Shown: positions 1 through 9,340, counted from the first letter of the stretch. The stretch: DNA of 64,000 nucleotides from Sinorhizobium fredii NGR234 (GCF_000018545.1 NC_012587.1:3070001-3134000); one strand, 5' to 3'. Numbers and translations are program-made. The notes: generated from the letters alone by a model not told the origin.

Positions 1-2
1 AA

Positions 3-374
3 GTCGGTCCGCTGACGCATCCGAGCGAGCTGTCGAAAATTCCGTGCATTCTCGACACGAACGGCCGCTCCTATTCGAACTGGCGGTTCATCGAACCGGA
101 CGGATCGCCCTTTTCGGTGCCGGTGAGCGGACCGATGGAGGTCAACAGCCCGCTGGCTTCCGTCCGCGCCGCCGTGACCGGCATGGGTGTGGCGCCCGTG
201 CCGGACTTCATCGCCCGGCCGAAGATTCAGTCAGGCGAGCTCGTGACGCTCTTCGACGACTACCTGCCCAGGGACCGCGGCATCTACGCGATCTATCCGC
301 ACCGGCGCTATCTGCCGACCAAGGTGCGCACTTTCGTCGATTTCCTGCACGGCTGGTTCCGCAAGACGCAATGA
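3..374 (+). CDS. LysR-family transcriptional regulator, C-terminal part (truncated by window start)
   Basis: The reading frame is open from the first bases to a TGA at 372-374 and encodes about 123 residues. It resembles the second half of a LysR effector-binding domain: a predicted strand/helix stretch with PVSGPMEVNSP, then AAVTGMGVAPVPDF, then the usual LysR ending with YPHRRYLPTKVRTFVDFL. The HTH half lies outside the window, so target and effector cannot be given. The next gene starts about 110 bp downstream on the same strand, but no functional link is evident. The family call is good; the specific role is unknown. Confidence 0.75.
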   Translation, partial: VGPLTHPSELSKIPCILDTNGRSYSNWRFIEPDGSPFSVPVSGPMEVNSPLASVRAAVTGMGVAPVPDFIARPKIQSGELVTLFDDYLPRDRGIYAIYPHRRYLPTKVRTFVDFLHGWFRKTQ

Positions 375-482
375 AGGCGTGTGCGGTGCTTTGCCGGGCG
401 AAGTCCCAATTCCGTCCCATTTACGGTACATTCCGTGGCGATTCGCACGGTCCCCTTCGACCGGAAAGGACTTCCAATTCCG

Positions 483-1127
483 ATGAACATACAACGCCTC
501 GCCCTGGCCGGCCTTGCGACGCTGTTGATGCCGGGGCTCGCCGCCGCCCATCCGCACATCTTCGCCGAGGCGCGGCTGGAGATCGTCTCCGACGACAAGG
601 GGGAGATTGGTGAGCTGCGCAACGTCTGGCGGTTCGACGAGCTGTTCTCGGCAAGCGTCGTGCTCGACTTCGACAAGAACTCCAACGCCACGCTCGATCC
701 GGACGAGCTGAAGGAAGTCGGCCAGACCGTGCTGGAGTCGCTTTCCGAGTACAACTATTACACGACGATCTTCGCCAACGGAAAATCGATAAAGGTCACA
801 AAGCCCGACAGCATCACGGTCGACTACAAGGACAATCAACTGATGATGATGTTCGCGGTCAAGCCGGCCGAGGCGATGCCGCTCAAGGGCAAGCTCTCCT
901 TCGGTGTCTATGATCCGACCATGTACACGGCGATGGACTTCCCGACCGATGACGACCTCACAGTCGTCGGCGAGAAGATCGAGGCCTGCCAGCACCAGGT
1001 GGTGCGGCCGGATCCGGACGAGGTGCTGGCCGAGAACAAGGACACGCTGACCGACGCCTTCTGGAACGATCCGACCGGCACCGACATGTCGAAGCTCTTC
1101 GCAACGAGGATCGAGGTCACATGCTGA
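483..1127 (+). CDS. DUF1007 family exported protein, partner of the NicO metal exporter
   Basis: 214 aa. ATG at 483 is chosen over upstream in-frame codons because it is followed at once by a signal peptide (hydrophobic LALAGLATLLMPGLAAA with cleavage near AAA-HPH) and preceded by AAAGGA. The mature protein starts HPHIF, a hallmark of DUF1007. This family is typically encoded beside NicO/RcnA-type nickel-cobalt exporters and is thought to be a periplasmic accessory, exact role unproven. The last codons overlap the next gene (1121-1127), so the two are translationally coupled. It acts in the periplasm by inference. Confidence 0.85.
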   Translation: MNIQRLALAGLATLLMPGLAAAHPHIFAEARLEIVSDDKGEIGELRNVWRFDELFSASVVLDFDKNSNATLDPDELKEVGQTVLESLSEYNYYTTIFANGKSIKVTKPDSITVDYKDNQLMMMFAVKPAEAMPLKGKLSFGVYDPTMYTAMDFPTDDDLTVVGEKIEACQHQVVRPDPDEVLAENKDTLTDAFWNDPTGTDMSKLFATRIEVTC

Positions 1128-2167
1128 ACCTGCGCAGGATCGGCGGTCCGCTCGGCGCCGCCCTTCTGTTGACGGCTCTTTCGGCGACGCTCGCCGTGGC
1201 GCAATCGCCGCTCGGCATCGGCTCCGCTGAACCTTCGATCCCGACCAACGGCGTCTTCGGCGGATTTTTCGCCTGGGTGAACATGGAGCAGCAGAGCTTC
1301 TACCGGCTGCTGACCGGCGCGCTCAAGGGCATGCGCGAGAACCCCTGGCAGCTCTGGTCGCTGATCGGCCTCTCCTTCGCCTATGGCGTCTTCCACGCGG
1401 CCGGCCCCGGCCACGGCAAGGCGGTGATTTCCTCCTACATGATCGCCAACGAGACGGAACTGAAGCGCGGCGTTCTCTTGTCGTTTCTCTCCTCGATCCT
1501 GCAGGGCGTCGTCGCGATTCTGTTGATCGGCGCCGTCTATCTCGTGTTGCGCGGCTCCTCCATCAACATGACGCGCGCCACCCATTGGCTCGAGGTCGCA
1601 AGCTATGCGCTGATCGCCGCCTTCGGCGCCTGGCTGGTCTTCCGCAAGCTGAGGTCAATGGCCCGGCCGGCGCTCGCCCTTGCCGGCGGGCACGTCCATC
1701 ATGACCATGTCCACCACGACCATGGCCGACATGACCATGATCACCCGCATCACCGCCATGAACACGGCCACGCGCATGGTCCGGGCGAGGTCTGCGCCAC
1801 CTGCGGCCACGCCCATGCACCCGACCCGCAAATGCTGAAGGGCGATCGCTTTGCGCTGAGCGAAGCCTGGTCGGCGATCGTCGCGGTCGGCCTGCGCCCC
1901 TGCTCCGGTGCCCTGATCGTGCTTTCCTTCGCGCTCCTGAACGGGCTCTATCTCGGCGGCGTGCTGTCGGTCTTCGCGATGTCGATCGGCACCGCCATCA
2001 CCGTGTCGATCCTCGCCACCCTGGCCGTCACCGCCAAGGGTTTCGCGCTGCGCTACGCGTCCAGCCAATCGGCTGCGGCCCGCATCTCGCACGGCATCGA
2101 GATCGCCGGTGCGCTTCTGGTGTTGGTCTTGGGGTTGGTGCTGCTGGGTGCCGCGCTGCAGGGGTGA
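1121..2167 (+). CDS. NicO-family nickel/cobalt exporter with His-rich loop
   Basis: 348 aa. Begins with a signal-like hydrophobic segment, then about six membrane segments. NicO signatures visible: HAAGPGHGKA (about residues 92-101) and GLRPCSGALIVL in the second half. A cytoplasmic or periplasmic loop (about residues 189-225) is packed with His in HxH, HHDH and HDHDH runs and is followed by CATCGHAH, a likely metal-binding segment. This matches RcnA-like Ni2+/Co2+ efflux proteins. It overlaps the DUF1007 gene by 7 bp, forming a two-gene unit. Export of Ni/Co is inferred from family; direction and metal specificity are not visible. No riboswitch or RcnR-type site was recognised upstream. Confidence 0.88.
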   Translation: MLNLRRIGGPLGAALLLTALSATLAVAQSPLGIGSAEPSIPTNGVFGGFFAWVNMEQQSFYRLLTGALKGMRENPWQLWSLIGLSFAYGVFHAAGPGHGKAVISSYMIANETELKRGVLLSFLSSILQGVVAILLIGAVYLVLRGSSINMTRATHWLEVASYALIAAFGAWLVFRKLRSMARPALALAGGHVHHDHVHHDHGRHDHDHPHHRHEHGHAHGPGEVCATCGHAHAPDPQMLKGDRFALSEAWSAIVAVGLRPCSGALIVLSFALLNGLYLGGVLSVFAMSIGTAITVSILATLAVTAKGFALRYASSQSAAARISHGIEIAGALLVLVLGLVLLGAALQG

Positions 2168-2199
2168 GCGAATTTTAAGAAACTCACCGCCCGCTACAG

Positions 2200-2309
2200 C
2201 CCCTCATCCCGCTGCCGCAACCTTCTCCCCGTTTTGACGGGGAGAAGGGTCAAGCCGCGTCCTCCAGTCCCCTCGCCCCGCTTGCGGGGAGAGGGTTAGG
2301 GTGAGGGAC
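2200..2309. repeat. Rhizobial intergenic repeat, family A (two-hairpin unit)
   Basis: A unit opening with CCCCTCATCC, a first hairpin built on CCTTCTCCCCG/CGGGGAGAAGG, a short linker containing AGTCCCCT, a second hairpin CCCCGCTTGCGGGG and the tail GAGAGGGTTAGGGTGAGGG. Related copies are at 7477, 9884 and, interrupted by an IS, 15790/17464. The copy lies between convergent genes (NicO and the small membrane protein). It may act as a transcription end for both, but no T-tract is present. Confidence 0.85.
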
Positions 2310-2356
2310 GAACCTCGACAGCACCCAAATCGCCAACTTCTACGAATCCACCCCGA

Positions 2357-2572
2357 TCAAAGCCCCCGCCGGCGCTGATGGCGGGCGCGGAGCCAGAAGA
2401 TCAGGAAGAAGCCGAGAACGAAAAGCGCCCCGACACCGGCGGCGAGCCAGGGGGAAATGTCGCCGAGCCGCATCATGATCGATGGCAGCACGAAGAAGCC
2501 GATGCCGACGACCGCCAGGATGATCGCGGCCGCGATTGCCGGCGACTTTTCCTTCCTCCCGGGCATGCTCAC
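2357..2572 (-). CDS. Small two-helix membrane protein
   Basis: 71 aa. A basic N-terminus (MSMPGRKEK) is followed by two hydrophobic helices (AIAAAIILAVVGIGFFVLPSI and WLAAGVGALFVLGFFLIFWL) and an Arg-rich C-terminal tail (RARHQRRRG), giving a likely N-in/C-in topology. The start ATG overlaps the end of the upstream acetyltransferase gene by 4 bp, so it is co-translated with it. No recognised family; function unknown. Confidence 0.7.
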   Translation of the reverse strand: MSMPGRKEKSPAIAAAIILAVVGIGFFVLPSIMMRLGDISPWLAAGVGALFVLGFFLIFWLRARHQRRRGL

Positions 2573-3267
2573 GCTTGCTCCTTTGTCGCCAGCTCCGCAC
2601 GGATATCTTCAAGCCGTCGCTTCTGGTGTCCTTCGCTATCGAAATTGTCGGGCGACAGCCAGCCCTCGAAAGCGGCCTTGAGGAGCGGCCATTCGCCGTC
2701 GATCATCGAGAACCAGGCCGTGTCCCGATTGCCGTGCTTGGAAATCATGTGCTGGCGGAAAATGCCTTCGAAGGTGAAACCGAGCCGGAGCGCAGTGGTG
2801 CGGCTCGGCTGGTTCTCGCTGTGGCATTTCCACTCGTAACGACGATAGCCGAGATCCTCGAAGACGTGCCTTGCCATCAGGTAGTGCGCTTCCGTCGAAA
2901 GCGGCGAACGCGCCATGGCCGGCCCGTGCGCCACGCCGCCGACCTCGACGACGCCATTGGCGGGATCTGCCCGCATATAGTTCGCCATGCCGACGACATT
3001 ACCGGTCGCCCTGTCGCGAAACACCTCGGTGATCCAGCCGGATTTCGCCTGAACGGCCGAGAGCCAGGCATCGAAGGCCTCGATCCCCGAAAAATCGTCC
3101 TGGGTGAAGTATTTGAGCAGCGGGTTGATCGCCAGGCCGCCGAAGGCATCGTGCCAGAGCGGCTCGAGGTGCACTGCCCGGTCATAGGGCTCCAGCCGCA
3201 CGTATCGGCCCTCGATCAACACCGGCTGCGGCGCCGGACATCCCTTCCAATTGGCAAGATCCCGCAT
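2569..3267 (-). CDS. GNAT family N-acetyltransferase
   Basis: 232 aa. Acetyltransferase_3 (RimJ/RimL-like) architecture: N-terminal GRYVRLEPYD, central strand with VVGMANYMRADPANGVVEVG, and the C-terminal SENQPSRTTALRLGFTFEG stretch typical of the acetyl-CoA-binding end of GNATs acting on protein or small-molecule amines. The substrate cannot be told. It overlaps the downstream small membrane protein gene by 4 bp. The inverted sequence TCCTATTG/CAATAGGA just upstream (about 3284-3307) could be an operator for this gene. Confidence 0.85.
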   Translation of the reverse strand: MRDLANWKGCPAPQPVLIEGRYVRLEPYDRAVHLEPLWHDAFGGLAINPLLKYFTQDDFSGIEAFDAWLSAVQAKSGWITEVFRDRATGNVVGMANYMRADPANGVVEVGGVAHGPAMARSPLSTEAHYLMARHVFEDLGYRRYEWKCHSENQPSRTTALRLGFTFEGIFRQHMISKHGNRDTAWFSMIDGEWPLLKAAFEGWLSPDNFDSEGHQKRRLEDIRAELATKEQA

Positions 3268-3372
3268 CGATCACTCCCCTCCATCCTATTGTCCTCGCAA
3301 TAGGATGGATGCCGAACGGTGACAAATTCAAACTCGTGATGCGTCCGATCGACGGAAGCGATCGTGTCAGCG

Positions 3373-4071
3373 TCAGACCGACACCTTTGCCGCCGAAACC
3401 GTCGCCTCGATGTGGTCGACGAGTGCGTCGGCAAGCCCGAGCCGGCCGGCGAGAAGATCGAGATAGCCGCGCTCGGCCCGGCCATCCGGCTCGATCGCCA
3501 GGCGCGAGGCCGTATAGATCTCGACCCGTTCCTCTTCCGTCTTGCCGGCGGCGACGATGGCGTCGAGATCAATGGGATTGGCGAGTTCCGTTTCGAGAAA
3601 AGCCGCAGCATCCGGGGAGAGACCCGAAACGGCGAGCTTGTCGATGATCCGGCGACGCTCGGTCTCGTCGATATGGCCGTCCGCCCGGGCCGCGGCGATC
3701 ATGGCGCGAACGAGCACCAGCGCGAAGTCATTGCTGAGCGCTTGCGGCGCCGCGAAACCGGAATCAGCAGGGGGCGGCGGCAGTTGGGCGGGTGCACGCG
3801 ACGCTGGCTGCGGCGCCTGCCCGGCCTGATAGTTCTTGTAGGCCTGGTAGCCAAGGCCGGCGATCGCCGCCAGACCGCCGAGAACAGCCGCATTGCCGGC
3901 CAGATTGCGTCCTGACTTCGTGCCGAGCAGCACGGCCGCGATCGCGCCGGTCGCCAGCGGATTGTCCTTGGCGAGTTGGGTCACCTGATCGGCGCGGCCG
4001 CGAACCGTGCCGCCGGCGCCGGGCACCTGGGAACCCAAGAACTGATCCAGCAATTTCTTCGCGTCGAACAT
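3373..4071 (-). CDS. DUF533/TerB-like tellurite-resistance family protein
   Basis: 232 aa. Start MFDAKKLLDQFLG at 4071 is preceded by AAGGAG ten bases away; the frame stays open further upstream into eda, but that part is shadow. Order of parts: amphipathic N-terminus, Gly/Ala-rich hydrophobic segment (ATGAIAAVLLGTKSGR...GGLAAIAGLGYQAYKNYQ, about residues 35-75), a Pro/Ala linker, and a helical TerB-like domain with acidic MIAAARADGHIDETERRRI, an EF-hand-like metal site found in this family. Similar to E. coli YebE. Function unproven; envelope association is inferred. It lies downstream of eda on the same strand beyond a hairpin terminator. Confidence 0.8.
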   Translation of the reverse strand: MFDAKKLLDQFLGSQVPGAGGTVRGRADQVTQLAKDNPLATGAIAAVLLGTKSGRNLAGNAAVLGGLAAIAGLGYQAYKNYQAGQAPQPASRAPAQLPPPPADSGFAAPQALSNDFALVLVRAMIAAARADGHIDETERRRIIDKLAVSGLSPDAAAFLETELANPIDLDAIVAAGKTEEERVEIYTASRLAIEPDGRAERGYLDLLAGRLGLADALVDHIEATVSAAKVSV

Positions 4072-4183
4072 CGGCCCTCGCTCCTTAGGTTTGACGCGCG
4101 GAAGCGGCAGCCTCTCTGCGTCGTCGTTGTCGGAGTGAGACATAGGAACCGGCAGGTGAAAATACAAACACGAACCGAACATG

Positions 4184-4211
4184 AAAAAGCCGGACGAGAG
4201 TCCGGCTTCTT
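4184..4211 (-). terminator. Rho-independent terminator of eda
   Basis: On the minus strand an AAGCCGGACT/AGTCCGGCTT-type stem of about 9-10 bp with a small loop is followed by a run of T (TTTTTC). It starts about 25 nt beyond the eda stop codon, the expected place for its terminator. Confidence 0.85.
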
Positions 4212-4234
4212 GGATCACCCTGTGTTGCGTCCGC

Positions 4235-4873
4235 TCAGCCCTTGAGCGCAAAGGCTTCGGCGGCGAGCCTGGTGATGCCGGCCCAGTCGCCCTTGGCGAC
4301 CAGGTCCTTCGGCGCCACCCAGGATCCACCGACGCAGACGACGTTCGGCAGCGAAAGATAGTCGCGCGCATTGGCAAGCGAAATGCCGCCGGTCGGGCAG
4401 AAAAAGGTGCCTGCTAGCGGTGAGGAAAGCGACTTCAGATAGGCCGCGCCGCCGGCCTGCTCGGCCGGGAAGAATTTCATCACATCATAACCTTCCTCGC
4501 GCAGCCCCATGACCTCGCTTGCCGTCGCCGCCCCCGGCAGCAGCGGGACTTCGTGGTCGTTGGCGACATCGATCAGCTCCTGCGTCGTGCCGGGGCTGAC
4601 GATGAATTCGGAACCGGCCTTGACGGACTCTTCGAACTGGGCGGCGTTAAGGATCGTTCCGGCACCGGCAACCGCCCCTTCGACCTCGTTCGCGACGGCG
4701 CGGATCGCCTCGAGCGCCGCCGGCGTGCGCAGCGTGATCTCGATCGCCTTCAGGCCGCCGGCGACGAGCGCCCGGGCGAGCGGAACCGCGGTTGCCGCAT
4801 CGTCGATCACCAGCACCGGCACAACCGGTTGCAGCTTGAGGATGGAAAGAAGCTTGTCGGTCTTCGCGCTCAT
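4235..4873 (-). CDS. eda: 2-keto-3-deoxy-6-phosphogluconate (KDPG/KHG) aldolase
   Basis: 212 aa, normal length for this class I aldolase. It splits KDPG to pyruvate and glyceraldehyde-3-phosphate, the last step of the Entner-Doudoroff pathway, in the cytosol. Visible active-site residues: Glu45 in EITLRT and the Schiff-base Lys133 in [10 protein letters not shown], both at the same numbers as in the E. coli enzyme. The phosphate site CPTGGIS is present. ATG at 4873 ([13 protein letters not shown]) is chosen; the upstream in-frame ATG at 5002 adds sequence unlike the family. An AAGGA motif precedes it. Monocistronic, ending in a clear terminator. A KHG or KDPGal specificity cannot be excluded. 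Confidence 0.93.
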   Translation of the reverse strand: MSAKTDKLLSILKLQPVVPVLVIDDAATAVPLARALVAGGLKAIEITLRTPAALEAIRAVANEVEGAVAGAGTILNAAQFEESVKAGSEFIVSPGTTQELIDVANDHEVPLLPGAATASEVMGLREEGYDVMKFFPAEQAGGAAYLKSLSSPLAGTFFCPTGGISLANARDYLSLPNVVCVGGSWVAPKDLVAKGDWAGITRLAAEAFALKG

Positions 4874-5073
4874 GCCCGCCGTCCTTTTAAAACGATTGAA
4901 TCTGCACCCCGCATACTCTTCCTGCCGGGCAATGTCGAGACCGAAAGGCGCGCACAGTCCCGCGACCTCTGCAAGCAGACGATAAAATATGAGGTAGCAC
5001 AAAGAGATGGCTTGAGCCTCCGCTACAATCGGATAGTTTCGTAATGGTCGACCTCTCGAATGGCGGGATATCC

Positions 5074-5547
5074 ATGGCGAAGGAGATAGAGCGCAAGTTC
5101 CTGGTTGCGTCCGACGGCTGGCGACAGCAGGCGGACAAGGGCATCAAGCTTCGTCAGGCCTATGTCGCGACCATGGAAGACCGCTCGGTGCGCGTTCGGA
5201 TCCACGGCAACAAATGGGCGCGCCTTACCGTCAAGATCGGCAAGTCGTCGCTTGTGCGCAACGAGTACGAATATGACCTGCCGATGGAAGACGCCCGCGA
5301 ATTGCTGACCCAGGCCGTCGGCGTCGTGATCGAGAAGCGCCGCTATCGCGTGCCGCACAAGGGCTTCACCTGGGAGGTCGATGTCTACGAGGGTGCGCTC
5401 GAGGGCTTGATCGTCGCCGAGGTGGAGATGAAGAAGGAGACGGACTCGCCCGCCCTGCCGGCCTGGCTGGGCCGCGAGATCACCGGAGACCGCCGCTATT
5501 CCAACCAGGCGCTTGCCACCGAGGGGCTGTTGGTCGAACAGCCATGA
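5074..5547 (+). CDS. CYTH domain (triphosphate tunnel) protein, probable inorganic triphosphatase
   Basis: 157 aa, a single CYTH domain. The diagnostic ExExK motif is at the N-terminus ([11 protein letters not shown]), and basic and acidic strands lining the tunnel follow ([52 protein letters not shown]). These metal-dependent proteins hydrolyse inorganic or nucleoside triphosphates. ATG at 5074 was chosen because the motif must sit at the extreme N-terminus. The stop overlaps the start of the CHAD gene (ATGA), so CYTH and CHAD, fused in many bacteria, are here two coupled genes. Confidence 0.9.
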   Translation: MAKEIERKFLVASDGWRQQADKGIKLRQAYVATMEDRSVRVRIHGNKWARLTVKIGKSSLVRNEYEYDLPMEDARELLTQAVGVVIEKRRYRVPHKGFTWEVDVYEGALEGLIVAEVEMKKETDSPALPAWLGREITGDRRYSNQALATEGLLVEQP

Positions 5548-6452
5548 CCTACGCCTTCAATCCGGGCCGCCCCTTTACCGAGGACTTTCGCGCCGTCGGT
5601 GCCGAGCAGATCGAGTGTGCGGTGAAGGTGCTCGATGAGCAGCCGGCGGGCGTGCACGAGGCTATCCACGACGCCCGCAAGAGCTTCAAGCGCCTGCGTT
5701 CGCTCTACCGGCTCGTCGCCTCGGATGCCCCTCTCTTTCAGAAGCAGGAAAACGATCGCATCCGCGGCATGGCGCGCAATCTCTCGACCGTTCGCGACGC
5801 CGCCGCCCTCGTCGAGAACGCCACCTATCTGCGCGAGCATGCGGCCAGCGAAGAGCAGCAGGTCGCGCTCGACAAGATCTGCTCGATCCTCGCCGAGCGC
5901 CGCGACCGGATTGCCGAAGGCGAGACCGACCTCGACGGAAAGATTGAATCGACCATCGTCAATTGCGATCAGGCACTCGCTGCTCTCGGTCATGTTTCGT
6001 TCGACGACGGCAGACGAAGTTCCGCCAGCCGACTGGAAAAAGGCTGGCGGAGAACATTGAAGCGCGCCGCGCGTGCGAAGGCCGCCTGCGATACAGGCAC
6101 GGAGGCTGGGCTCTTCCACGAACTGCGCAAGCGCGCCCAGGACTACAGGATGCATCTGGCGCTGCTGCGCGAGGCGTGGCCGTCTGCAATGCAGGCGAAG
6201 CGGGCCGAAACCAAGGAACTGGTCGACGTCCTTGGTCATCTGAACGACCTTGCCACGATGACCTCTCTCATCAACGAGGAGCCTGATCTCGCCGGAGACA
6301 GCCAGAACCAGGCTCACCTGCTTTCCGCCATCATCGCGCGCCAGGAGCAACTGAGGATGGCCGCCCTGCAGCGGGCCGGGAACGTCTTCCTGGATGATCC
6401 GAAGTGCGAAAGCCGCACCGTGAAGCTGCTATGGCTCGAAGCGGACCGCTAA
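5544..6452 (+). CDS. CHAD domain protein (polyphosphate-associated)
   Basis: 302 aa, mostly helical. Conserved CHAD His/basic motifs appear: VHEAIHDARKSFKRLRSLYRL near residues 35-55 and LFHELRKRAQDYRMHLALL in the second half. CHAD domains bind polyphosphate through this basic surface and often target granules. It overlaps the CYTH gene by 4 bp, consistent with a shared role in polyphosphate or triphosphate metabolism. No signal peptide, so cytosolic. Catalytic activity of CHAD itself is not established. Confidence 0.9.
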   Translation: MTYAFNPGRPFTEDFRAVGAEQIECAVKVLDEQPAGVHEAIHDARKSFKRLRSLYRLVASDAPLFQKQENDRIRGMARNLSTVRDAAALVENATYLREHAASEEQQVALDKICSILAERRDRIAEGETDLDGKIESTIVNCDQALAALGHVSFDDGRRSSASRLEKGWRRTLKRAARAKAACDTGTEAGLFHELRKRAQDYRMHLALLREAWPSAMQAKRAETKELVDVLGHLNDLATMTSLINEEPDLAGDSQNQAHLLSAIIARQEQLRMAALQRAGNVFLDDPKCESRTVKLLWLEADR

Positions 6453-6523
6453 CGCCGGTGGGACGTTCCGGCGCGGCCCGTCGCAATTGCGCTTGAACCG
6501 CGAAAGCTGTATTTGCGTGCCCC

Positions 6524-7468
6524 ATGACCGACATGCTCACGACACCGCGCCCGGAGGCGCAGGGCCAGTTTCTGGTGGCCGCGCTCTACCATTTCGTTGC
6601 CTTTCCGCGCTTCGCCGAATTCCGCGGGCCGCTGCAGGCTGTCTGCGACGCCAATGGCGTAAAGGGCACGCTGCTGCTCGCGCATGAAGGCATCAACGGC
6701 ACGATCGCCGGCACCGAGGCGGGCATTGCCACGGTGCTTGCCTACCTCACCGCACAGCCTGAATTCACCGGCCTCGAACACAAGGAAAGCCGGGCGGCGG
6801 CCATGCCCTTCCTGCGCATGAAGGTGCGGCTGAAGAAGGAGATCGTCACCATGGGCGTCGAGACCATCGACCCCAACCAGGTGGTCGGCACCTATGTGGA
6901 ACCGAAGGACTGGAACGCGCTGATCGCCGATCCGGAGACGCTGGTCATCGATACGCGCAACGACTACGAGACGGCGATCGGCCTGTTTCGCGGCGCCGTC
7001 GATCCGCAGACCAAGACGTTCCGCGAGTTTCCCGACTGGGTCCGCAACCACACCGGCCTGCACAACAAGCCGAAGATCGCCATGTACTGCACCGGCGGCA
7101 TTCGCTGCGAGAAGGCGACCGCCTTCATGAAGGAACAGGGTTTTGAAGAGGTCTACCACCTCAAGGGCGGCATCCTGAAATATCTCGAGCAGATCCCGGC
7201 GGAGGAAAGCCTCTGGGACGGCGCCTGCTTCGTCTTCGACGAACGCGTCTCCGTTACCCATGGCCTTGCGGAGGGCGAGCACACGCTCTGTCACGCCTGC
7301 CGCCAGCCTTTGACACCGGAAGACGTCCTATCTCCCCATCACGAGGAGGGCGTCTCCTGCGTCCATTGCCACGCGGTTCGCACCGAGGAGGACCGCGAGC
7401 GCTACCGGGAGCGGCAGCGGCAGATCGCACTGGCGAAGAAGCGCGGCGAGCGGCATTTGGGAAGCTGA
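6524..7468 (+). CDS. trhO: tRNA uridine(34) hydroxylase, rhodanese-domain
   Basis: 314 aa, length typical of TrhO/YceA. An N-terminal acylphosphatase-like region ([21 protein letters not shown]...[16 protein letters not shown]) is followed by a rhodanese domain ([20 protein letters not shown]) with the catalytic Cys at about 189 in [11 protein letters not shown], plus the second conserved Cys six residues on. A C-terminal Cys cluster (CHACRQPL...CVHCHA) resembles a metal site. The family hydroxylates U34 of certain tRNAs to 5-hydroxyuridine using O2. Single gene, followed by a family A repeat. Confident by motif set and length. Confidence 0.92.
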   Translation: MTDMLTTPRPEAQGQFLVAALYHFVAFPRFAEFRGPLQAVCDANGVKGTLLLAHEGINGTIAGTEAGIATVLAYLTAQPEFTGLEHKESRAAAMPFLRMKVRLKKEIVTMGVETIDPNQVVGTYVEPKDWNALIADPETLVIDTRNDYETAIGLFRGAVDPQTKTFREFPDWVRNHTGLHNKPKIAMYCTGGIRCEKATAFMKEQGFEEVYHLKGGILKYLEQIPAEESLWDGACFVFDERVSVTHGLAEGEHTLCHACRQPLTPEDVLSPHHEEGVSCVHCHAVRTEEDRERYRERQRQIALAKKRGERHLGS

Positions 7469-7476
7469 ACTGTCCG

Positions 7477-7623
7477 CCCCTCATCCGGCCTGCCGGCCAC
7501 CTTCTCCCCGCAAGCGGGGCGAAGGAGACTCGCAGCACCCTCTGAAGTCCCTCTCCCCGCGGAACCGCGCGGCGCCGCCTACATCCCCTCTCCCGCAAGC
7601 GGGGAGAGGGCCAGGGTGAGGGG
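7477..7623. repeat. Rhizobial intergenic repeat, family A
   Basis: Opens with CCCCTCATCCGGCCTGCCGG, a hairpin CTCCCCGCAAGCGGGG, then a linker with AAGTCCCTCTCCCC and a closing hairpin CTCTCCCGCAAGCGGGGAGAG ending in AGGGTGAGGGG. It lies between trhO and the convergent aconitase-X genes. The linker carries a 40-base insertion compared with the copy at 2200. Confidence 0.85.
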
Positions 7624-7667
7624 CAATCGCTCCTCAAACCAAATACTCCCCACTGAATGCGAGTTCT

Positions 7668-8099
7668 TCAACCAGCATCAAGATCGATCGTCGCGGTATC
7701 CTCGCCCGCCTCGATCGCGAGGTATCCAGCACCGGTGATCGCCGCCCAATCCGCCTCGCTGGCAAGGACCACGGGACAGGTCTTGCCATACAGCTCGGCC
7801 GCGACCATCGCCCCGACGGTGACGATCGCGTCGCGCGCCAGCAGCACGATACCTGCCGGCCCGGTGCCGCGCCGTAGCGCTTCCGCCAGCACCGAGCTCC
7901 CGGAACTCGAGCCGCGTCCTGCCCGCATCACCAGGATTCGGCCGCTCATCACCTCGTTCTTCTCGGGATGCCACTGGTCGATGATCCGCCCGGTCGCCGA
8001 GTCGAGGCCGCCCCAGAAGCTCAAAGGCTCAGACAGCACCAGCGTTTCTGCCTGCGACGATCCACTCACCAGCGTCGTCGCCTCAAGTCGCACCGTCAC
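7668..8099 (-). CDS. Aconitase X small (swivel) subunit, DUF126
   Basis: 143 aa from a GTG at 8099 that overlaps the large-subunit stop codon (GTGA). The swivel-domain motifs are present: [16 protein letters not shown] near the N-terminus and [23 protein letters not shown], the Ser-rich loop that completes the active site with the large subunit. In archaea the pair dehydrates mevalonate 5-phosphate; in proteobacteria including rhizobia it dehydrates cis-3-hydroxy-L-proline. The latter is more likely here by taxon. Cytosolic. Adjacent genes give no further substrate hint. Confidence 0.87.
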   Translation of the reverse strand: MTVRLEATTLVSGSSQAETLVLSEPLSFWGGLDSATGRIIDQWHPEKNEVMSGRILVMRAGRGSSSGSSVLAEALRRGTGPAGIVLLARDAIVTVGAMVAAELYGKTCPVVLASEADWAAITGAGYLAIEAGEDTATIDLDAG

Positions 8100-9340
8100 A
8101 GCCGCACCACCTTGCCGGCCCGAGCCGACGCGACGCAGTCCGCAAGCGATCCGAAGGCGACGTCGACGCCGATGTTGCCGGGCGCGTAATAGGCCCATTT
8201 GCCGGAATTGGTCATGACGGTGCCGGACAGGTCACGCATCACCGCCGTCACATAGGTGCAGGTATCGATGACCAGCGTGATGCCGGCTGCACTCAGGCGC
8301 TCGTCCCAGCCGCGTCGCTGCAATTCCTCGAGCACCGCCCGATGGGTGTTGACATAGACGTCGATCATCGGTCGCGCGCCGTCGATCAACGGCATCAGCC
8401 GCTCGAACTCGGCAAGCGAGAAATGCGGCGTGCCCAGACTGACGGCGGTCAGCGGCGTTCCGTCCGGAACCGTCGACAGCTTATGAACGGTCTCTCGGAG
8501 GTCCGTCGCCGCCAGCCGGATCACCTCTTCCGGCGCTCGCCCCTGGAAGGCCGCATCGACCGTCGGCGCCTCCGGCGTCAGCCCGACGGCATGGAACAGC
8601 GCAACAGCACCCGCGGAAGCGGCGACGGCCCCGAGCGCCTTCAGATCGTCCTCGCTCGTCGAGGGCGGCAGGCCGGTGATCGCCGGCACCCGGTCGCCGC
8701 AGCGCCGGCCGATCGCATGCCCGACGGCGACGCAGGCAAGCCCCGCTTCCGCCCATTCCTCGGGCAAGCTCTCGACCTCGACAAGGGTGCGCGCGCGGCG
8801 GTTCTCGCCGACATGCAGCCCGTAATAGGGCGCGCGGCCGGTCAAGGCGCAACAGAGGTCGATGAAATCGCCGTAGCGGTTTGTGCGCGCGCCAAGCACG
8901 GAATTGGCAAAGACGATGGCGTTCGATTCGGCCCAGGCGATCTGGGCGCCGAAGCGCGGCCGGAAGATCGTCTGATAGGGCGCACAGGTGAAGGTCGGCA
9001 CGCAGCCGAGTTCCTCATGCGCCTTCATCAGCCGCGCCCCGCCCCGGCCGACCTCGTCGCTGCCATGAAAAAGTTCCGGATGGATGAGATCGACGGAGCC
9101 GACATTCAGCGTCGTCGGCACGCGAACGCGGCCACCGAGACGCAGCAGGTGCTCGACGAAATCGAGGCTCACCTCGCCGAGGTAGAGACAGCCGTCGATA
9201 TGCGCCGCTTCGATATCGACGAAGCGCGCGGCGCCGACGGCCTCGGCGAAGCGGACAAGCAGCCGCATGGCGAAGGCGGCAGCCTCGCCTTGCTCGCCGG
9301 ACAGAAGCGACCGGTCGAAGGTGGAAAGCTGAACACGCAT
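8096..9340 (-). CDS. Aconitase X catalytic (large) subunit, DUF521
   Basis: 414 aa. Matches the AcnX large subunit: N-terminal [26 protein letters not shown], then [63 protein letters not shown] sequence with the Fe-S Cys and substrate loops, and C-terminal VIDTCTYV and [12 protein letters not shown]. It works as an Fe-S dehydratase with the swivel subunit encoded right behind it. Likely substrate cis-3-hydroxy-L-proline (inference from proteobacterial members). ATG at 9340. Confidence 0.9.
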   Translation of the reverse strand: MRVQLSTFDRSLLSGEQGEAAAFAMRLLVRFAEAVGAARFVDIEAAHIDGCLYLGEVSLDFVEHLLRLGGRVRVPTTLNVGSVDLIHPELFHGSDEVGRGGARLMKAHEELGCVPTFTCAPYQTIFRPRFGAQIAWAESNAIVFANSVLGARTNRYGDFIDLCCALTGRAPYYGLHVGENRRARTLVEVESLPEEWAEAGLACVAVGHAIGRRCGDRVPAITGLPPSTSEDDLKALGAVAASAGAVALFHAVGLTPEAPTVDAAFQGRAPEEVIRLAATDLRETVHKLSTVPDGTPLTAVSLGTPHFSLAEFERLMPLIDGARPMIDVYVNTHRAVLEELQRRGWDERLSAAGITLVIDTCTYVTAVMRDLSGTVMTNSGKWAYYAPGNIGVDVAFGSLADCVASARAGKVVRL

